In this document: piece by piece, positions 32,129 to 41,394 of the stretch | Position numbering within the stretch: the first letter of the stretch is position 1 | Layout of the letters: the number at the start of each line of letters is the position of its first letter | Assembly: GCF_000367365.1 (NCBI RefSeq) | Contig: NZ_BARF01000084.1 | Coordinates: 124,001 to 188,000, forward strand | DNA: 64,000 nt | Reading direction: 5' to 3' | Origin: Streptomyces prunicolor NBRC 13075 | Lineage (GTDB): Bacteria; Actinomycetota; Actinomycetes; Streptomycetales; Streptomycetaceae | Notes under the pieces: generated by a model | Database searches by the model: none | The model's input: the letters and a program-made list of their open reading frames with translations, nothing else | Told to the model about the DNA's origin: nothing | Translations under genes and position numbers: made by a program

Positions 32129-34006
32129 TTATTGCAGCCGGAGGTCAACCCGGTATTCCGCCAGCCAGGTGTTCAGCTGGAGCACCATCTCCATGCTGGC
32201 CCGCTCCACCCACGCGAAGGCGCCGCTGGGTGCCGCCGCAGCGCCCAGCGCCGCACGGGTCGCCTCGGCGTCGAGCAGCGGGGCGACCGGGGCCGACCGG
32301 TCCTCGGCCACGTCACCGAAGCGGTAGCGCACGAACTCCCCGTACGCGGCCTCCTGGACAGTCGGATAGGCGCTTTTGGGCCGGTTGAGCACCCGCTCCG
32401 GCAGCAGATCGGCGACGGCGGCGCGCAGCAGGCTCTTCTCCTGGCCGTTCACCCGCTTCAGCTCGGCCGGCACGTTGTAGACGTACTCGACCAGCGCCCG
32501 GTCGCAGAACGGCGGCCTCAGCTGCACCCCGTGCGCCATGCTCATCCGGTCGGCCCGGTCCAGATGGGTCGGGGCCCAGCGGGTCAGCGCCAGATACGTG
32601 ACCTCGCGCGCCCGACGCTCGGCGGGTCCCTCCCCCGCGAGCCGCGGCACCTCGGTGAGGGCGTCCCGGTAGTGCTGGTCGGCGTACTCCATGAAGTCCA
32701 GCTCCTTGCGGAGCGTACGGTCCACCAGTGAGCAGCCGAGACCGCCCGCGGCGGCGTCGTGCCCGCGCTCGAAGGAGACCCACGGGAAGGTCGTGGAGTT
32801 GCTGTGGCCCGCGTCGTACGCCCAGAAGTAGCCGTTGAACACCTCGTCGGCGGTCTCCCCGGAGAGCACGGCCGGGATGCCGGCGCTGCGCAATGCCTCG
32901 AAGAAGAGCAGCAGCGAGACGTCCATGTCGCCGAGCGGGGAGGGCAGGTCCTGGCTGCGCAGCGCGGCGACGTGGGTCTGTGGGTCGGCGAGCGCCGCGG
33001 AGTCGAGCAGGATCTCGGTGTGCTCGGTGCCGATGTGCTCGGCCGCGAGGGCCGCGTAGGGGGCGTCCGGGGTGGCACGCATGGTCGGATGCGGCTCGAA
33101 GTTCTCCGCGTAGCCGGCGAAGTTGACCGAGAACGACCGGAGTGCGCCGCCTCCCGCCGACCGCCGCTGACGGGCCGCGAGCGCGGTCAGCGCGCTGGAG
33201 TCGATTCCTCCGGAGAGCATCGCGCCGACCGTGACGTCCGCGCGCAGATGCGCGGCCACCGCCTCCGACAGCAGCCGGCGCACGGTGGTGACGGTGGTCT
33301 CCAGGCTGTCGGTGTGCGGCCGGGCGGGCAGCGACCAGTAGCGCCGGTGACCGGTGCCCGGCGCGCGCACGGTCATCGTGTGGCCGGGCAGTACCTCGCG
33401 CGTCCCCCGGAAGACCCCGGTGCCCGGCTTGCGGCTGTGCGCGAACAGCTCCCGCAGCCCGTCGGCGTCGACCACCGGCCGCACCGCCGGATGAGCCAGC
33501 AGCGCCTTGGGCTCGGAGCCGAAGATCACCCCGGCCGGGGTCAGGAAGTAGCACAGCGGCTTCACCCCCAACCGGTCGCGGACGAGCAGCAGTTCCTGCC
33601 GTCGTACGTCCCACACGGCCAGGGCGAACAGCCCCTCCAGCCGCTCCGGGAACCCGGCGCCCCACTCCAGATAGGCGTGCAGCGCCACCTCCGCGTCGCC
33701 GTGCCCGGTGAACCGGTGCCCCTTGGCGGCCAGTTCGCGGCGCAGCTCGGTGTGGTTGGTGATCGCCCCGTCCAGGGTCAGCACGGCCACCGGGTGCCCG
33801 GCCTCGGACTCCATGACGGCCGGCTGTGCACCGTGCTCCGGGTCGAGCAGCGCGAGCCGCCGGTGGGCCAGTGCGGCATGCCCCTCGATCCACTCGCCAG
33901 AACCGTCGGGGCCGCGGTGCGCCAGCGCCGCCGCCATCTCCCGTACGGTGGGCGCCTCGGGCGTCAGGTCCCGCTCGAAGTCCACCCAGCCGGCGATTCC
34001 GCTCAT
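32129..34006 (-). CDS. Asparagine synthetase-like amide ligase without glutaminase cysteine
   Basis: 625 residues from ATG 34004-34006 behind GAGAGG. Residues 1-200 have the class II glutamine amidotransferase fold (HRRLALLD, HGDAEVALHAYLEWG), but the second residue is Ser (MSGIAGW) instead of the nucleophilic Cys. The synthetase half has the ATP pyrophosphatase loop GAMLSGGIDSSALTALAA (about 250) and SGETADEVFNGYFW. Homologues in pradimicin, lysolipin and xantholipin clusters and beta-lactam synthetase activate a carboxylate by adenylation and attack with an amine. It probably forms an amide or lactam on the polyketide. Confidence 0.9.
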   Translation of the reverse strand: MSGIAGWVDFERDLTPEAPTVREMAAALAHRGPDGSGEWIEGHAALAHRRLALLDPEHGAQPAVMESEAGHPVAVLTLDGAITNHTELRRELAAKGHRFTGHGDAEVALHAYLEWGAGFPERLEGLFALAVWDVRRQELLLVRDRLGVKPLCYFLTPAGVIFGSEPKALLAHPAVRPVVDADGLRELFAHSRKPGTGVFRGTREVLPGHTMTVRAPGTGHRRYWSLPARPHTDSLETTVTTVRRLLSEAVAAHLRADVTVGAMLSGGIDSSALTALAARQRRSAGGGALRSFSVNFAGYAENFEPHPTMRATPDAPYAALAAEHIGTEHTEILLDSAALADPQTHVAALRSQDLPSPLGDMDVSLLLFFEALRSAGIPAVLSGETADEVFNGYFWAYDAGHSNSTTFPWVSFERGHDAAAGGLGCSLVDRTLRKELDFMEYADQHYRDALTEVPRLAGEGPAERRAREVTYLALTRWAPTHLDRADRMSMAHGVQLRPPFCDRALVEYVYNVPAELKRVNGQEKSLLRAAVADLLPERVLNRPKSAYPTVQEAAYGEFVRYRFGDVAEDRSAPVAPLLDAEATRAALGAAAAPSGAFAWVERASMEMVLQLNTWLAEYRVDLRLQ

Positions 34007-34536
34007 CGTGGTGTCCTCTCGTTCGCTGCGTGTGAAGTGCCTGAGGTGGAGGCGCTGTCGGAGGCCGGAAGGTGGACGACCTCCACCAGACAGAGCCCGT
34101 GGCGGACGACGGCCTCCCGGAACTCGTCGAGCCCCGGCGCCCCTTCGCCGCGCACCGCGATGCCCAGCCGGCGCGGGGCCGCTTCCCCGTACCCGCGGTA
34201 CAGCTCCAGATAGCCGCGCGCGGTGCGCTCCACGTCGTCGACCAGCGCGAACCGCACCGGCCGCCGCTGCCCGCGCCAGGTCAGCCAACCCGCCACGCCG
34301 TTCGCGAAGTTGTGCCGCCAGCCGCTGCCGGTCGCGACCACCAGCGCGCCGCCGAGGGGGTGCACCCCGGCGGGCACGGTGTACGGCCGCCCACTGCGCC
34401 GTCCCGTGAAGTGCAGCAGCGCGAGCCGCTCGGCCACCGGACCGGGCTCGGGACCGGCCAGCAGTTCCCGCATCCGGGCGTCGGCCGCCGCGCGCTCCGC
34501 CCCCTCCGGAAGATCGCGTACGACGACGGGGCTCAC
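34003..34536 (-). CDS. F420/nitroreductase-type flavin-fold protein (DDN-like)
   Basis: 177 residues from GTG 34534-34536, overlapping its neighbours by 4 bases on both sides. The split-barrel signature is LLHFTGRRSGRPYTVPAGVHPLGGALVVATGSGWRHNFANGVAGWLTWRGQ (about 45-95), as in the nitroreductase family of deazaflavin-dependent reductases and fucosidase-like remnants. Lysine and tyrosine contacts for F420 cannot be assigned. The likely role is reduction of a quinone or aromatic ring in the pathway. Confidence 0.78.
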   Translation of the reverse strand: MSPVVVRDLPEGAERAAADARMRELLAGPEPGPVAERLALLHFTGRRSGRPYTVPAGVHPLGGALVVATGSGWRHNFANGVAGWLTWRGQRRPVRFALVDDVERTARGYLELYRGYGEAAPRRLGIAVRGEGAPGLDEFREAVVRHGLCLVEVVHLPASDSASTSGTSHAANERTPR

Positions 34537-34982
34537 GTCAGCACCACCGCGGCGGCCGTCAGCGCACAGCCCGCGACCGCGAGGCAGGTGCGCACCAGAT
34601 GCCAGTCGCGCCAGGCCGGGCGGGGATCCCGCCAGCCGGGGCCGAGATCCTCGGGCCGGGTCCGCTTGACCGTCCGGTTGATCGGCACGTTCCTGGTCTG
34701 CGAGACCACGGCCACCCCGGCCATGCAGAGGGCGGCGGCCGCGAACAGCGCCCGGGGGCCGCCCGAGGCCCGGATCGCGAGCCCCACGTCGACGGCCGTG
34801 GAGCCGGTGACGATGAACGGCATGATCCGGTCGTAGCGTTTGCCGAGCAGGATGTGCGTGGACACGTACCGCTCCGGCGTCATCGCGATCAGCGCGGGCA
34901 TCACGCTCACCGCCACCGCGAAGAGCACCCCCGCCACCAGGCCGGTGCCCGTCAGCACCAGCACACTCAAAGCCTCCACCAC
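34533..34982 (-). CDS. Anthrone oxygenase-like membrane protein (DUF1772)
   Basis: 149 residues from GTG 34980-34982, behind GGAGGGCGAAAG. Four hydrophobic helices with a central MTPERYVSTHILLGKRYDRIMPFIVTGST loop match the anthrone-oxy family (PF08592), which includes fungal HypC and bacterial polyketide quinone formers. It is first of three overlapping genes (with the F420-like protein and the amide ligase) and divergent from the flavin monooxygenase at 35195. A likely oxidative step turning an anthrone into an anthraquinone-type ring. Confidence 0.8.
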   Translation of the reverse strand: MVEALSVLVLTGTGLVAGVLFAVAVSVMPALIAMTPERYVSTHILLGKRYDRIMPFIVTGSTAVDVGLAIRASGGPRALFAAAALCMAGVAVVSQTRNVPINRTVKRTRPEDLGPGWRDPRPAWRDWHLVRTCLAVAGCALTAAAVVLT

Positions 34983-35194
34983 CGCTTTCGCCCTCCTTCG
35001 AGCCTCGCGCCGCACTTCGGGCCGGGAACAGCTCGAACCTGTCAGCCGCCCCTCGGACGACACTCGAATCCCCCTGGGAGAGCACCGCTTCCCACGGGCC
35101 CCGTTCGCCCGCGCCGCGAGCCCGGTTCGAGGGGGCCGGTGTTGCATCGGCCGCCGGACCGAGCGCGTTCCCACTCCCACACTCAGGAGCCGGT
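34983..35194. promoter_or_regulatory. Divergent promoter region with candidate SARP repeats
   Basis: On the plus strand TCGGACG (35053-35059) and TCGAATC (35064-35070) form direct heptamers with an 11-base period. Several other TCGA-containing words occur nearby, so chance matches are possible. The region drives the amide-ligase operon leftward and a monooxygenase rightward. Confidence 0.3.
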
Positions 35195-36775
35195 ATGGCA
35201 GACGAGACGACCGAAGTACTCATCGTGGGCGGCAGCATGGTGGGCCTCGCCCAGGCCCTGTTCCTCGCCCGGCAGGGCATCCGGCCGCTGCTGGTGGAAC
35301 GGCACGCGGAGATCTCGGCGCACCCCCGGGCACAGGCCGCGAGCCCGCGCACCATGGAGCTGCTGCGCGCGCTCGGTCTCGAGGACGCGGTACGGGCACG
35401 GGAGAACCCGCACGCCCAGTACGGCGACATCCTCCAGGCCCAGTCCCTCACCGGGCCCGAACTCGGGCGCTTCGACGGCCCGTTCCGCCACGACCCGAAC
35501 GACGTGGGCACCACCGGCTGGACGCTGATCGGGCAGGACCGGCTCGAACCGGTACTGCGGGAAGGAGCCGAGGAGCTCGGCGCCGACATCCGGTTCGCCA
35601 CCGAGATGACCGGGTTCACCCAGGACGCGGACGGGGTCACGGCCGTACTGCGCGACCTGGCCGACGGCTCGGAACGGACCGTACGAGCCCGGTACCTGGT
35701 GGCCGCCGACGGCTCACGGGCACCCGTCCGCGAGTCGCTCGGCATCGGCCGACACGGGCCCGGAGTGTTCGGCCGGCAGATGAACATCGTCTTCCACGCC
35801 GACCTCGACCCGTACGTGGCGGGCCGTACCTTCTTCCTCTGCTTCGTCAGCAACCCGGAGGTCAAGGGCGTACTCGGCAAGCTCGGCGGCGCGGACTCCG
35901 ACCGCTGGGTCCTCGCGCCGAGCCTGCCGCCCGGGTCCGACCACCGGGCGTACGACACCGAGGACTGCGTGGAGCTGGTACGGGCCGCCGTAGGGGTCCC
36001 CGGCCTGCCGGTCGAGGTGGAGTCCGCGACGAGCTGGGAGATCGCCGCGTGGGTGGCGGACCGGTTCCGCTCCGGGCGGGTGCTGCTGGCCGGCGACTGC
36101 GCGCATGTCATGCCGCCCACCGGGGGGTTCGGCGGCAACACGGGCATCCAGGACGCGCACAACCTGGCGTGGAAGCTCGCGCTGGTACTGCGCGGGGCGG
36201 CGGGTCCCGAGCTGCTGGACACGTACGAACAGGAACGGGCCCCGGTGGCCGAGTTCACCGTCGACCAGGGCGTCATCCGCTACCTCCAGCGCAGCGGCCT
36301 CGACGAGGCAGCCGCGGCCCGCCACCGCCCCGAGACCACGGTGTTGTTCGGTCACGTGTACCGCTCGGACGCGGTCCTGCGGGAACCCGGCCAGGACGAC
36401 GGTTCCGTGGTGGAGGACCCGAAGGCCCCCGCGGGACGCCCGGGCACCCGCGCCCCGCACCTCCCCCTGATCCGCCAGGGCAAGGAAGTCCCCCTGCACG
36501 ACCTCCTGGACGGCGACTTCTGGCTCCTGACCGGCCCCGAAGGCACCCCGTGGCAGCCCGCCGCCGAGTTGTCGCAGGGCGTCTCCTTCCACCGGGTCGG
36601 CGAGGAGGAAGCCCCGGAGACCGTCGAACGCTTCCTGACCCGCTACGGCGTCACAGCGGCCGGCGCGGTACTGCTCCGCCCGGACGGCTTCATCGCGTGG
36701 CGCAGCCCGGGCCCGGCGCCCGACCCCGCGGAGACACTGACAGGGGTGTTCGACACGGTCCTGCGACGCCCGTAA
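35195..36775 (+). CDS. Class A flavin monooxygenase (PHBH fold)
   Basis: 526 residues from ATG 35195 behind CAGGAG. Motifs: FAD dinucleotide loop IVGGSMVGLAQALFLARQG (about 10-28), the DG motif VAADGSRAPVRESL, and the GD motif LLAGDCAHVMPPTGGFGGNTGIQDAHNLAWKLA (about 300). The C-terminal thioredoxin-like domain is present. It hydroxylates or Baeyer-Villiger oxidises an aromatic polyketide. The only rightward gene in this stretch, it converges on another monooxygenase across a shared terminator. Confidence 0.92.
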   Translation: MADETTEVLIVGGSMVGLAQALFLARQGIRPLLVERHAEISAHPRAQAASPRTMELLRALGLEDAVRARENPHAQYGDILQAQSLTGPELGRFDGPFRHDPNDVGTTGWTLIGQDRLEPVLREGAEELGADIRFATEMTGFTQDADGVTAVLRDLADGSERTVRARYLVAADGSRAPVRESLGIGRHGPGVFGRQMNIVFHADLDPYVAGRTFFLCFVSNPEVKGVLGKLGGADSDRWVLAPSLPPGSDHRAYDTEDCVELVRAAVGVPGLPVEVESATSWEIAAWVADRFRSGRVLLAGDCAHVMPPTGGFGGNTGIQDAHNLAWKLALVLRGAAGPELLDTYEQERAPVAEFTVDQGVIRYLQRSGLDEAAAARHRPETTVLFGHVYRSDAVLREPGQDDGSVVEDPKAPAGRPGTRAPHLPLIRQGKEVPLHDLLDGDFWLLTGPEGTPWQPAAELSQGVSFHRVGEEEAPETVERFLTRYGVTAAGAVLLRPDGFIAWRSPGPAPDPAETLTGVFDTVLRRP

Positions 36776-36787
36776 CCCCGCACGCAC

Positions 36788-36826
36788 CAGGGCCGCGGTG
36801 CTCCTCTCCGGAGCACCGCGGCCCTG
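36788..36826. terminator. Bidirectional terminator between convergent monooxygenases
   Basis: A perfect 17-base stem (CAGGGCCGCGGTGCTCC and its complement) with loop TCTCC lies between the rightward gene ending at 36775 and the leftward gene ending at 36838. Confidence 0.85.
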
Positions 36827-36837
36827 CGCCGGTGGAG

Positions 36838-38445
36838 CTACCCGCGATCGAGAATCGTCCGCAGGGCGTCGACCGCCGCGAGGTCCCCCGCCCCGGTGCG
36901 GCCCCCGGTGGTGCGCCAGGCCACGAACCCGTCGGGCCGCACCAGAACCGCCCCACCCGCGAGGAGCCCGTACCGGCGCCGGAAGGACCCGTCCTGATCC
37001 CACAGCCGCGTGCCGCGCCCGATACGGACCACCTTCAGGGCGACGCCCAGCCGCTCGGCCTCCCGTTCCACCGCCACCGGCCAGCGGCCCGCCACCTCGT
37101 CTACGAGCAGAGTGAACCCGTCGCCGTACAGGTCGATGACGGACACGGGGCCCTCGGGACCGGAGAGTTCGAGGTGCGGAGCCCGCGCCCCGGGCCGGGC
37201 ACCGGGGTGTTCGGGATCCTCGACGATCGCGTCGGGGGCACCCGGCTCCGCGGCGAACGCACCGGCCCGGTAGCAGTACCCGAACGTCATGGTCGTCTCG
37301 TCCAGCAACTCCGCGGCGATCTCATGGTACTGCTTGCCCTCCCGCACCGCGAACCGCAGCAGCGCCTGCCGGACGGTCTCCTCGGCCACCGGGCGCCGCT
37401 CGGCGTCATAGCTCTCCAGCAGCCCGGGACCGGCCGTACCGGACAGCACCAGGGCCAGCTTCCAGGCCAGGTTGTACGCATCCTGGATCCCGGTGCTGGC
37501 ACCGAACGCCCCGGTGGGCGGCATGACATGGGCGGCGTCCCCGGCGACGAACACCCGCCGGGTCGCGAACGCGTCCGCCACCCGCGCGGAGATGTCCCAC
37601 GCGGGCATGTCCACCGACTCGATCTTCAACGGCAGGTCGGGCACCCCGACCGCGGCCCGCACCAGCGCGGTGCAGCGCTCCTCGGTGAAGTCCTCGGCGC
37701 GCTGGCCCTGTTCGGGGAAGAAGGAGACGTTGATGACCCAGCGACGGTCGTTGTCGATGGGGATGATCGTGCCGCGCACCTCGGGGTTGTTGACGTACAC
37801 CGCGATGATCCGGCGGCCGCGCAGCACCTCGGTCAGGTCCGCCTCGAAGAAGAAGCTGACGAGGTTGGTGATGGTGCCCCGCCCGTGCGCCCCGATGCCC
37901 AGCATCTCGCGCAGCGGACTGCGGCTGCCGTCCGCCGCGATCACGTACTGGGCGCGGATCTCCGAACTCACGCCGGTGGAAAGGTCGGTGACGCGGACCG
38001 ACACTCCTTCCGCGTCCTCCTCCACACCGTCGACGCGAGTGGAGAAGCGGACGTCCGCCCCCGCCTCCACCGCCCGCTCCCGCAGGATCGGCTCCAACTG
38101 GTTCTGGTCGATCAGCGTCCACTGGGTGGGGCTGATCCGGCCGATGTCCTCGGGAGAGGCGTTCGGCATCCGCATGCGTTCCTTGCCCGCGAGGCTCTCC
38201 ACGTGCACGAGATCGGTGTTCCCGGAGATGGGGGAACGCCCGGCCCGTACCCGCTCCTCCATGCCGACCGCGCGGTACAGCTCCATCGTCCGCGGGTTGA
38301 TGGCCCGGGCCTTGGGATGCGTGGACGTGTCCGGGTGGCGCTCCACCACCGTGGCGCGGACGCCGTGATGGGCGAGGAAGACGGCCGCGGACAGTCCGGT
38401 CAGCCCGCCGCCGACGATGAGCACGGGTGTCCGGTCCTGCTTCAT
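36838..38445 (-). CDS. Class A flavin monooxygenase (PHBH fold)
   Basis: 535 residues from ATG 38443-38445, overlapping the O-methyltransferase stop by ATGA. Motifs: VGGGLTGLSAAVFLAHHG, IAADGSRSPLREML and VFVAGDAAHVMPPTGAFGASTGIQDAYNLAWKLA. A similar fold and length to the 35195 and 44834 enzymes suggest paralogues with distinct oxidation sites. Adjacent to a methyltransferase, it may install the hydroxyl that is then methylated. Confidence 0.92.
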   Translation of the reverse strand: MKQDRTPVLIVGGGLTGLSAAVFLAHHGVRATVVERHPDTSTHPKARAINPRTMELYRAVGMEERVRAGRSPISGNTDLVHVESLAGKERMRMPNASPEDIGRISPTQWTLIDQNQLEPILRERAVEAGADVRFSTRVDGVEEDAEGVSVRVTDLSTGVSSEIRAQYVIAADGSRSPLREMLGIGAHGRGTITNLVSFFFEADLTEVLRGRRIIAVYVNNPEVRGTIIPIDNDRRWVINVSFFPEQGQRAEDFTEERCTALVRAAVGVPDLPLKIESVDMPAWDISARVADAFATRRVFVAGDAAHVMPPTGAFGASTGIQDAYNLAWKLALVLSGTAGPGLLESYDAERRPVAEETVRQALLRFAVREGKQYHEIAAELLDETTMTFGYCYRAGAFAAEPGAPDAIVEDPEHPGARPGARAPHLELSGPEGPVSVIDLYGDGFTLLVDEVAGRWPVAVEREAERLGVALKVVRIGRGTRLWDQDGSFRRRYGLLAGGAVLVRPDGFVAWRTTGGRTGAGDLAAVDALRTILDRG

Positions 38446-39488
38446 GCTGCCTCCTTGTGCGCGCTGACCAGGGTGTGTGTACCGAGCAGCGGCTCGGCGG
38501 TCCCGTCCGTGAACCCCGCCTCACGCAGCCAGGACCGGCAGTCCGCCACCCGGTACTCGGAGCCGTCGGGGCTGACCAGACGCATGTGCAGGCTGCTGAG
38601 AAGCCGCTCCGGGTCGCTGCGGTCGTCGTCGACCATCCGGTCGTAGACGAGGACCGTGCCGCCGGGCCGTACCGCCTCGAAGACCCGGCCCAGCAGCTCG
38701 CGCCGCCGCCCGGTGTCGAAGCCGTGCAGGATGTGGCCGAGGACGACGACGTCGGCCGGCGGGAGGGGGTCGGCGAAGAAGTCGCCGCCGGCGAAGGCGA
38801 TCCGGTCGGCCAGGCCCAGGCCGCCGATGTGCTCGGTGAACAGCGGCCGGGTCCGCTCCAGGTCGAAGCAGGTGGCCTTGAGATGGGGGTGTGCCCGCAC
38901 CAGCACGGCCGCGAGGTTGCCGCGCGCCCCGCCGAGGTCGACGAACGAGGAGTGGCGGCCCCAGTCGAGACGCCTGGCGAGCTCCGCGCCCATGCGGTCG
39001 CTGTAGGCGTCCAGTCCGGCGAGGAACCGCTTCATCTTGGCGGGGTCCTTGTGCCGGTCCCCGACGAAGCCGCCCTTGTCCGGGTCGAGGTGCTGGGGCT
39101 CGCCGGAGCGCAGCGCCTCGGTGAGCCGGCCCCAGGTCCCGTACAGCGTCTCGTTGGTGAGCTCGACGAAACCGCCGAGGTAGGAGGAGGAGTCCGGCAC
39201 CAGATAGGTCTGCGCCAGCGGGGAGTTGCGGTAGCGGCCGCCCTCCGTGCGCTCCAGCAGCCCGAGTCCGGCCAGCGCGTCCAGGAAGTCCGGGACCATC
39301 CGGTGGTGCAGCCCGGTACGCCGGGCCAGTTCGGCCGAGTCCGCGGGGCGGCCCTCGGCGAGCGCGCCGAACACACCGAGGGACACGGCGCTGTGCAGCA
39401 CTTTGGCGGCGCAGTCGGCGATGGTCAGCCGGATCAGTGGTCCGGGATCGACCGCCGGTGCCGTCTGCGGGTCTTCGGTCGTTGTCAC
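38442..39488 (-). CDS. SAM-dependent O-methyltransferase (acetylserotonin type)
   Basis: 348 residues from GTG 39486-39488 behind AGGAGGCTCGT. An N-terminal dimerisation/winged-helix part (AAKVLHSAVSLGVFGALAEGRPADSAELARRTGLHHRMVPDFLDALAGLG) is followed by FVDLGGARGNLAAVLVRAHPHLKATCFDLERT (SAM loop) and VVVLGHILHGFDTGRRRELL (catalytic His region). It resembles TcmN-C/TcmO-type enzymes that methylate phenolic hydroxyls. Confidence 0.92.
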   Translation of the reverse strand: MTTTEDPQTAPAVDPGPLIRLTIADCAAKVLHSAVSLGVFGALAEGRPADSAELARRTGLHHRMVPDFLDALAGLGLLERTEGGRYRNSPLAQTYLVPDSSSYLGGFVELTNETLYGTWGRLTEALRSGEPQHLDPDKGGFVGDRHKDPAKMKRFLAGLDAYSDRMGAELARRLDWGRHSSFVDLGGARGNLAAVLVRAHPHLKATCFDLERTRPLFTEHIGGLGLADRIAFAGGDFFADPLPPADVVVLGHILHGFDTGRRRELLGRVFEAVRPGGTVLVYDRMVDDDRSDPERLLSSLHMRLVSPDGSEYRVADCRSWLREAGFTDGTAEPLLGTHTLVSAHKEAA

Positions 39489-39629
39489 ACGAGCCTCCTG
39501 GTCTGCCTCTGCCTCTTCTTCGGCCTGCGTCCTGCGTCGTACGGCTGTGCAGTGCCGACGATGTCCGCGAACCGTCGATTCGGGCTCGAAGGGCGCTGAA
39601 GGGGACGGGGTGCGGAACGCGGACGTACG

Positions 39630-39667
39630 AAAGAGCCGCCCTCCCCGTGCGGGAAGGGCGGCTCTTT
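39630..39667. terminator. Intrinsic terminator after the 14-TM exporter gene
   Basis: A near-perfect stem AAAGAGCCGCCCT...AGGGCGGCTCTTT with an inner CCCG/CGGG and a TG loop lies just downstream of the leftward transporter stop. It separates that gene from the O-methyltransferase, whose promoter must lie at 39489-39629. Confidence 0.85.
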
Positions 39668-39684
39668 GCGGATGAGGAGTGTGG

Positions 39685-41250
39685 TCAGTTCTCCTCGGCC
39701 GCTGCTTCCTGCCCCTGGTGGTCCCCGCCGCGCAGCGGGAGGTTCTTCATCGCCAGGGCGGCCAGCAGCCCCAGGACGAGGACCGGTACGGCGGTGAGGA
39801 ACACGGGGGTGAGGGCGGCGGCGTAGGACTGCTCCACGGCGTGCCGCACGGGCTCGGTGAGTCTGTCGAGCGTCTCGGTCGAGGACAGCGCGTCGTGGTC
39901 GATGCCGCGCAGCGCGTCCGCGGGCGTCCGGTCGGCGATCTCCTCGGTGAGCCGGTTGTAGAAGATCGAGGCGAAGAGGGAGATGCCGATGGTGGTGCCG
40001 AGTTGCCGGGCGAAGGCCACGGTGGCGTGGACGGCACCGATGTCGTCGCGGGGTGCGGTGTTCTGCGCCGCCATCGTGAGGACCTGCATGTTCAGGCCCG
40101 CCGCGATGCCGAAGACCAGCATGTAGGCGATGACCACGGCCCGGGACGTCCCGGTGTCCATGGTGGCCAGCAGCAGCGCCCCGACGATGCCGACGGCCAT
40201 GCTGAGCACGGGATACCACTTGTAGCGCCCGGTCCTGGTGATCGCCGCTCCACTGACCACGGAGGAGGCGACCAGGCCGAACATCATGGGCAGCAGCACC
40301 ACACCGGACATGGTCGGGCTGGCTCCGGTCACCACCTGGATGTAGATCGCCAGGAAGTTGACCGAGCCGAGGAAGACGATGCCCGCCGCGACGCTCACCA
40401 GCACGCTGACGCTGAAGGTGGAGTCGCGGAAGAGGTGCAGCGGGATGACGGGTTCGGTGGTCCGGCGCTCGGCGCCGACGAACAGCACGGCGAGCAGCAC
40501 CGCGGCCGCGCCGAGCGCGAGGATCCGCCAGTCGAGCCAGTCGTACTTCACCCCGCCCCAGCTGGCAGCCAGGGTGAGCGTGACGATCGAGGCGCTGAGC
40601 AGGACGAAGCCGGTGTAGTCGATGTGCGCGGGCCGGTCGGCCCGGGGCAGGTGCAGACAGGTGGCGACCAGCGCCAGGATCACGATGCCCACGGGCAGGT
40701 TGACCAGGAAGACCCAGTGCCAGCTGAGCAGGTCGGTGAGCGCACCGCCGACGGCGGGACCGGAGAGCGCGGCGAGGGCGAAGACGATGCCGAAGAGGTT
40801 GAAGTACTTGGCGGCTTCGCGCGGGTTGAACAGCTCCCCGATGATCGCGAGCACGGAGACGAACAGGCCGCCGGCCCCGATGCCCTGCACGGTGCGGAAC
40901 AGGATGAGCTGATCCATCGACTGGGCCGCGCCGCTCAGCGCGGAGCCGACGAGGAACACCGTCACGGCGATCAGGAAGATCTTCTTCCGGCCGAAGAGGT
41001 CGCCGAGCTTGCCGTAGACGGGCGTGGTGACACTGGCGGCGATGATGTACGCGGTCGTCACCCAGGCGAACACGTCGAGACCTCCGAGGTCCCCGACGAT
41101 GCGGGGCAGCGCGGTGGCCACGACCTGCGAGTCCAGCATGGCCAGGAAGACGGCCAGCAGACAGGCGGCGATGACGGGTTTGACGCGGGTCTGGGGTGCG
41201 GGGCCGGCGGCGGTGAGCGGGCCGCCTGTCCCTGTGGTCCGGGAGGGCAC
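39685..41250 (-). CDS. 14-TM MFS drug exporter (EmrB/QacA, DHA2 type)
   Basis: 521 residues from GTG 41248-41250 behind GAAAGGCG. Fourteen hydrophobic helices are predicted. Motif A is YGKLGDLFGRKKIF, motif B is FRTVQGIGAGG, and motif C is FALAALSGPAVGGALTD. The first helix has LDSQVVATALPRIVGDL, the DHA2 D1 motif. It exports hydrophobic drugs in exchange for protons and is the likely self-resistance exporter of the cluster. Confidence 0.93.
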   Translation of the reverse strand: MPSRTTGTGGPLTAAGPAPQTRVKPVIAACLLAVFLAMLDSQVVATALPRIVGDLGGLDVFAWVTTAYIIAASVTTPVYGKLGDLFGRKKIFLIAVTVFLVGSALSGAAQSMDQLILFRTVQGIGAGGLFVSVLAIIGELFNPREAAKYFNLFGIVFALAALSGPAVGGALTDLLSWHWVFLVNLPVGIVILALVATCLHLPRADRPAHIDYTGFVLLSASIVTLTLAASWGGVKYDWLDWRILALGAAAVLLAVLFVGAERRTTEPVIPLHLFRDSTFSVSVLVSVAAGIVFLGSVNFLAIYIQVVTGASPTMSGVVLLPMMFGLVASSVVSGAAITRTGRYKWYPVLSMAVGIVGALLLATMDTGTSRAVVIAYMLVFGIAAGLNMQVLTMAAQNTAPRDDIGAVHATVAFARQLGTTIGISLFASIFYNRLTEEIADRTPADALRGIDHDALSSTETLDRLTEPVRHAVEQSYAAALTPVFLTAVPVLVLGLLAALAMKNLPLRGGDHQGQEAAAEEN

Positions 41251-41356
41251 GGTGATTCGCCTTTCGGGCTGGAGCGGGTGCCATCCCCGTCCCACCGGCC
41301 ACGGTGGCCGGCGTCGTCTGCGGACCGGGGTCCGTCAGGGGATTGCCGTGGAGTGT

Positions 41357-41393
41357 CGCCGTACGGCACGAGTGCCTCTCGTGCCGTACGGCG
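41357..41393. terminator. Terminator-like hairpin upstream of the exporter
   Basis: A perfect 16-base stem (CGCCGTACGGCACGAG and complement) has a five-base TGCCT loop. It lies 75 bases beyond the stop of the leftward quinone oxidoreductase gene and so should end its transcript. Confidence 0.8.
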
Positions 41394-41394
41394 G

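Noticed and set aside
29604..32327. 907-codon plus-strand frame across the SARP gene
   Set aside because: Antisense to a clear SARP/NB-ARC gene and crossing its promoter, so not a real gene.
36776..36837. A small gene between the convergent monooxygenases
   Set aside because: The 62-base gap is fully explained by a perfect terminator stem.
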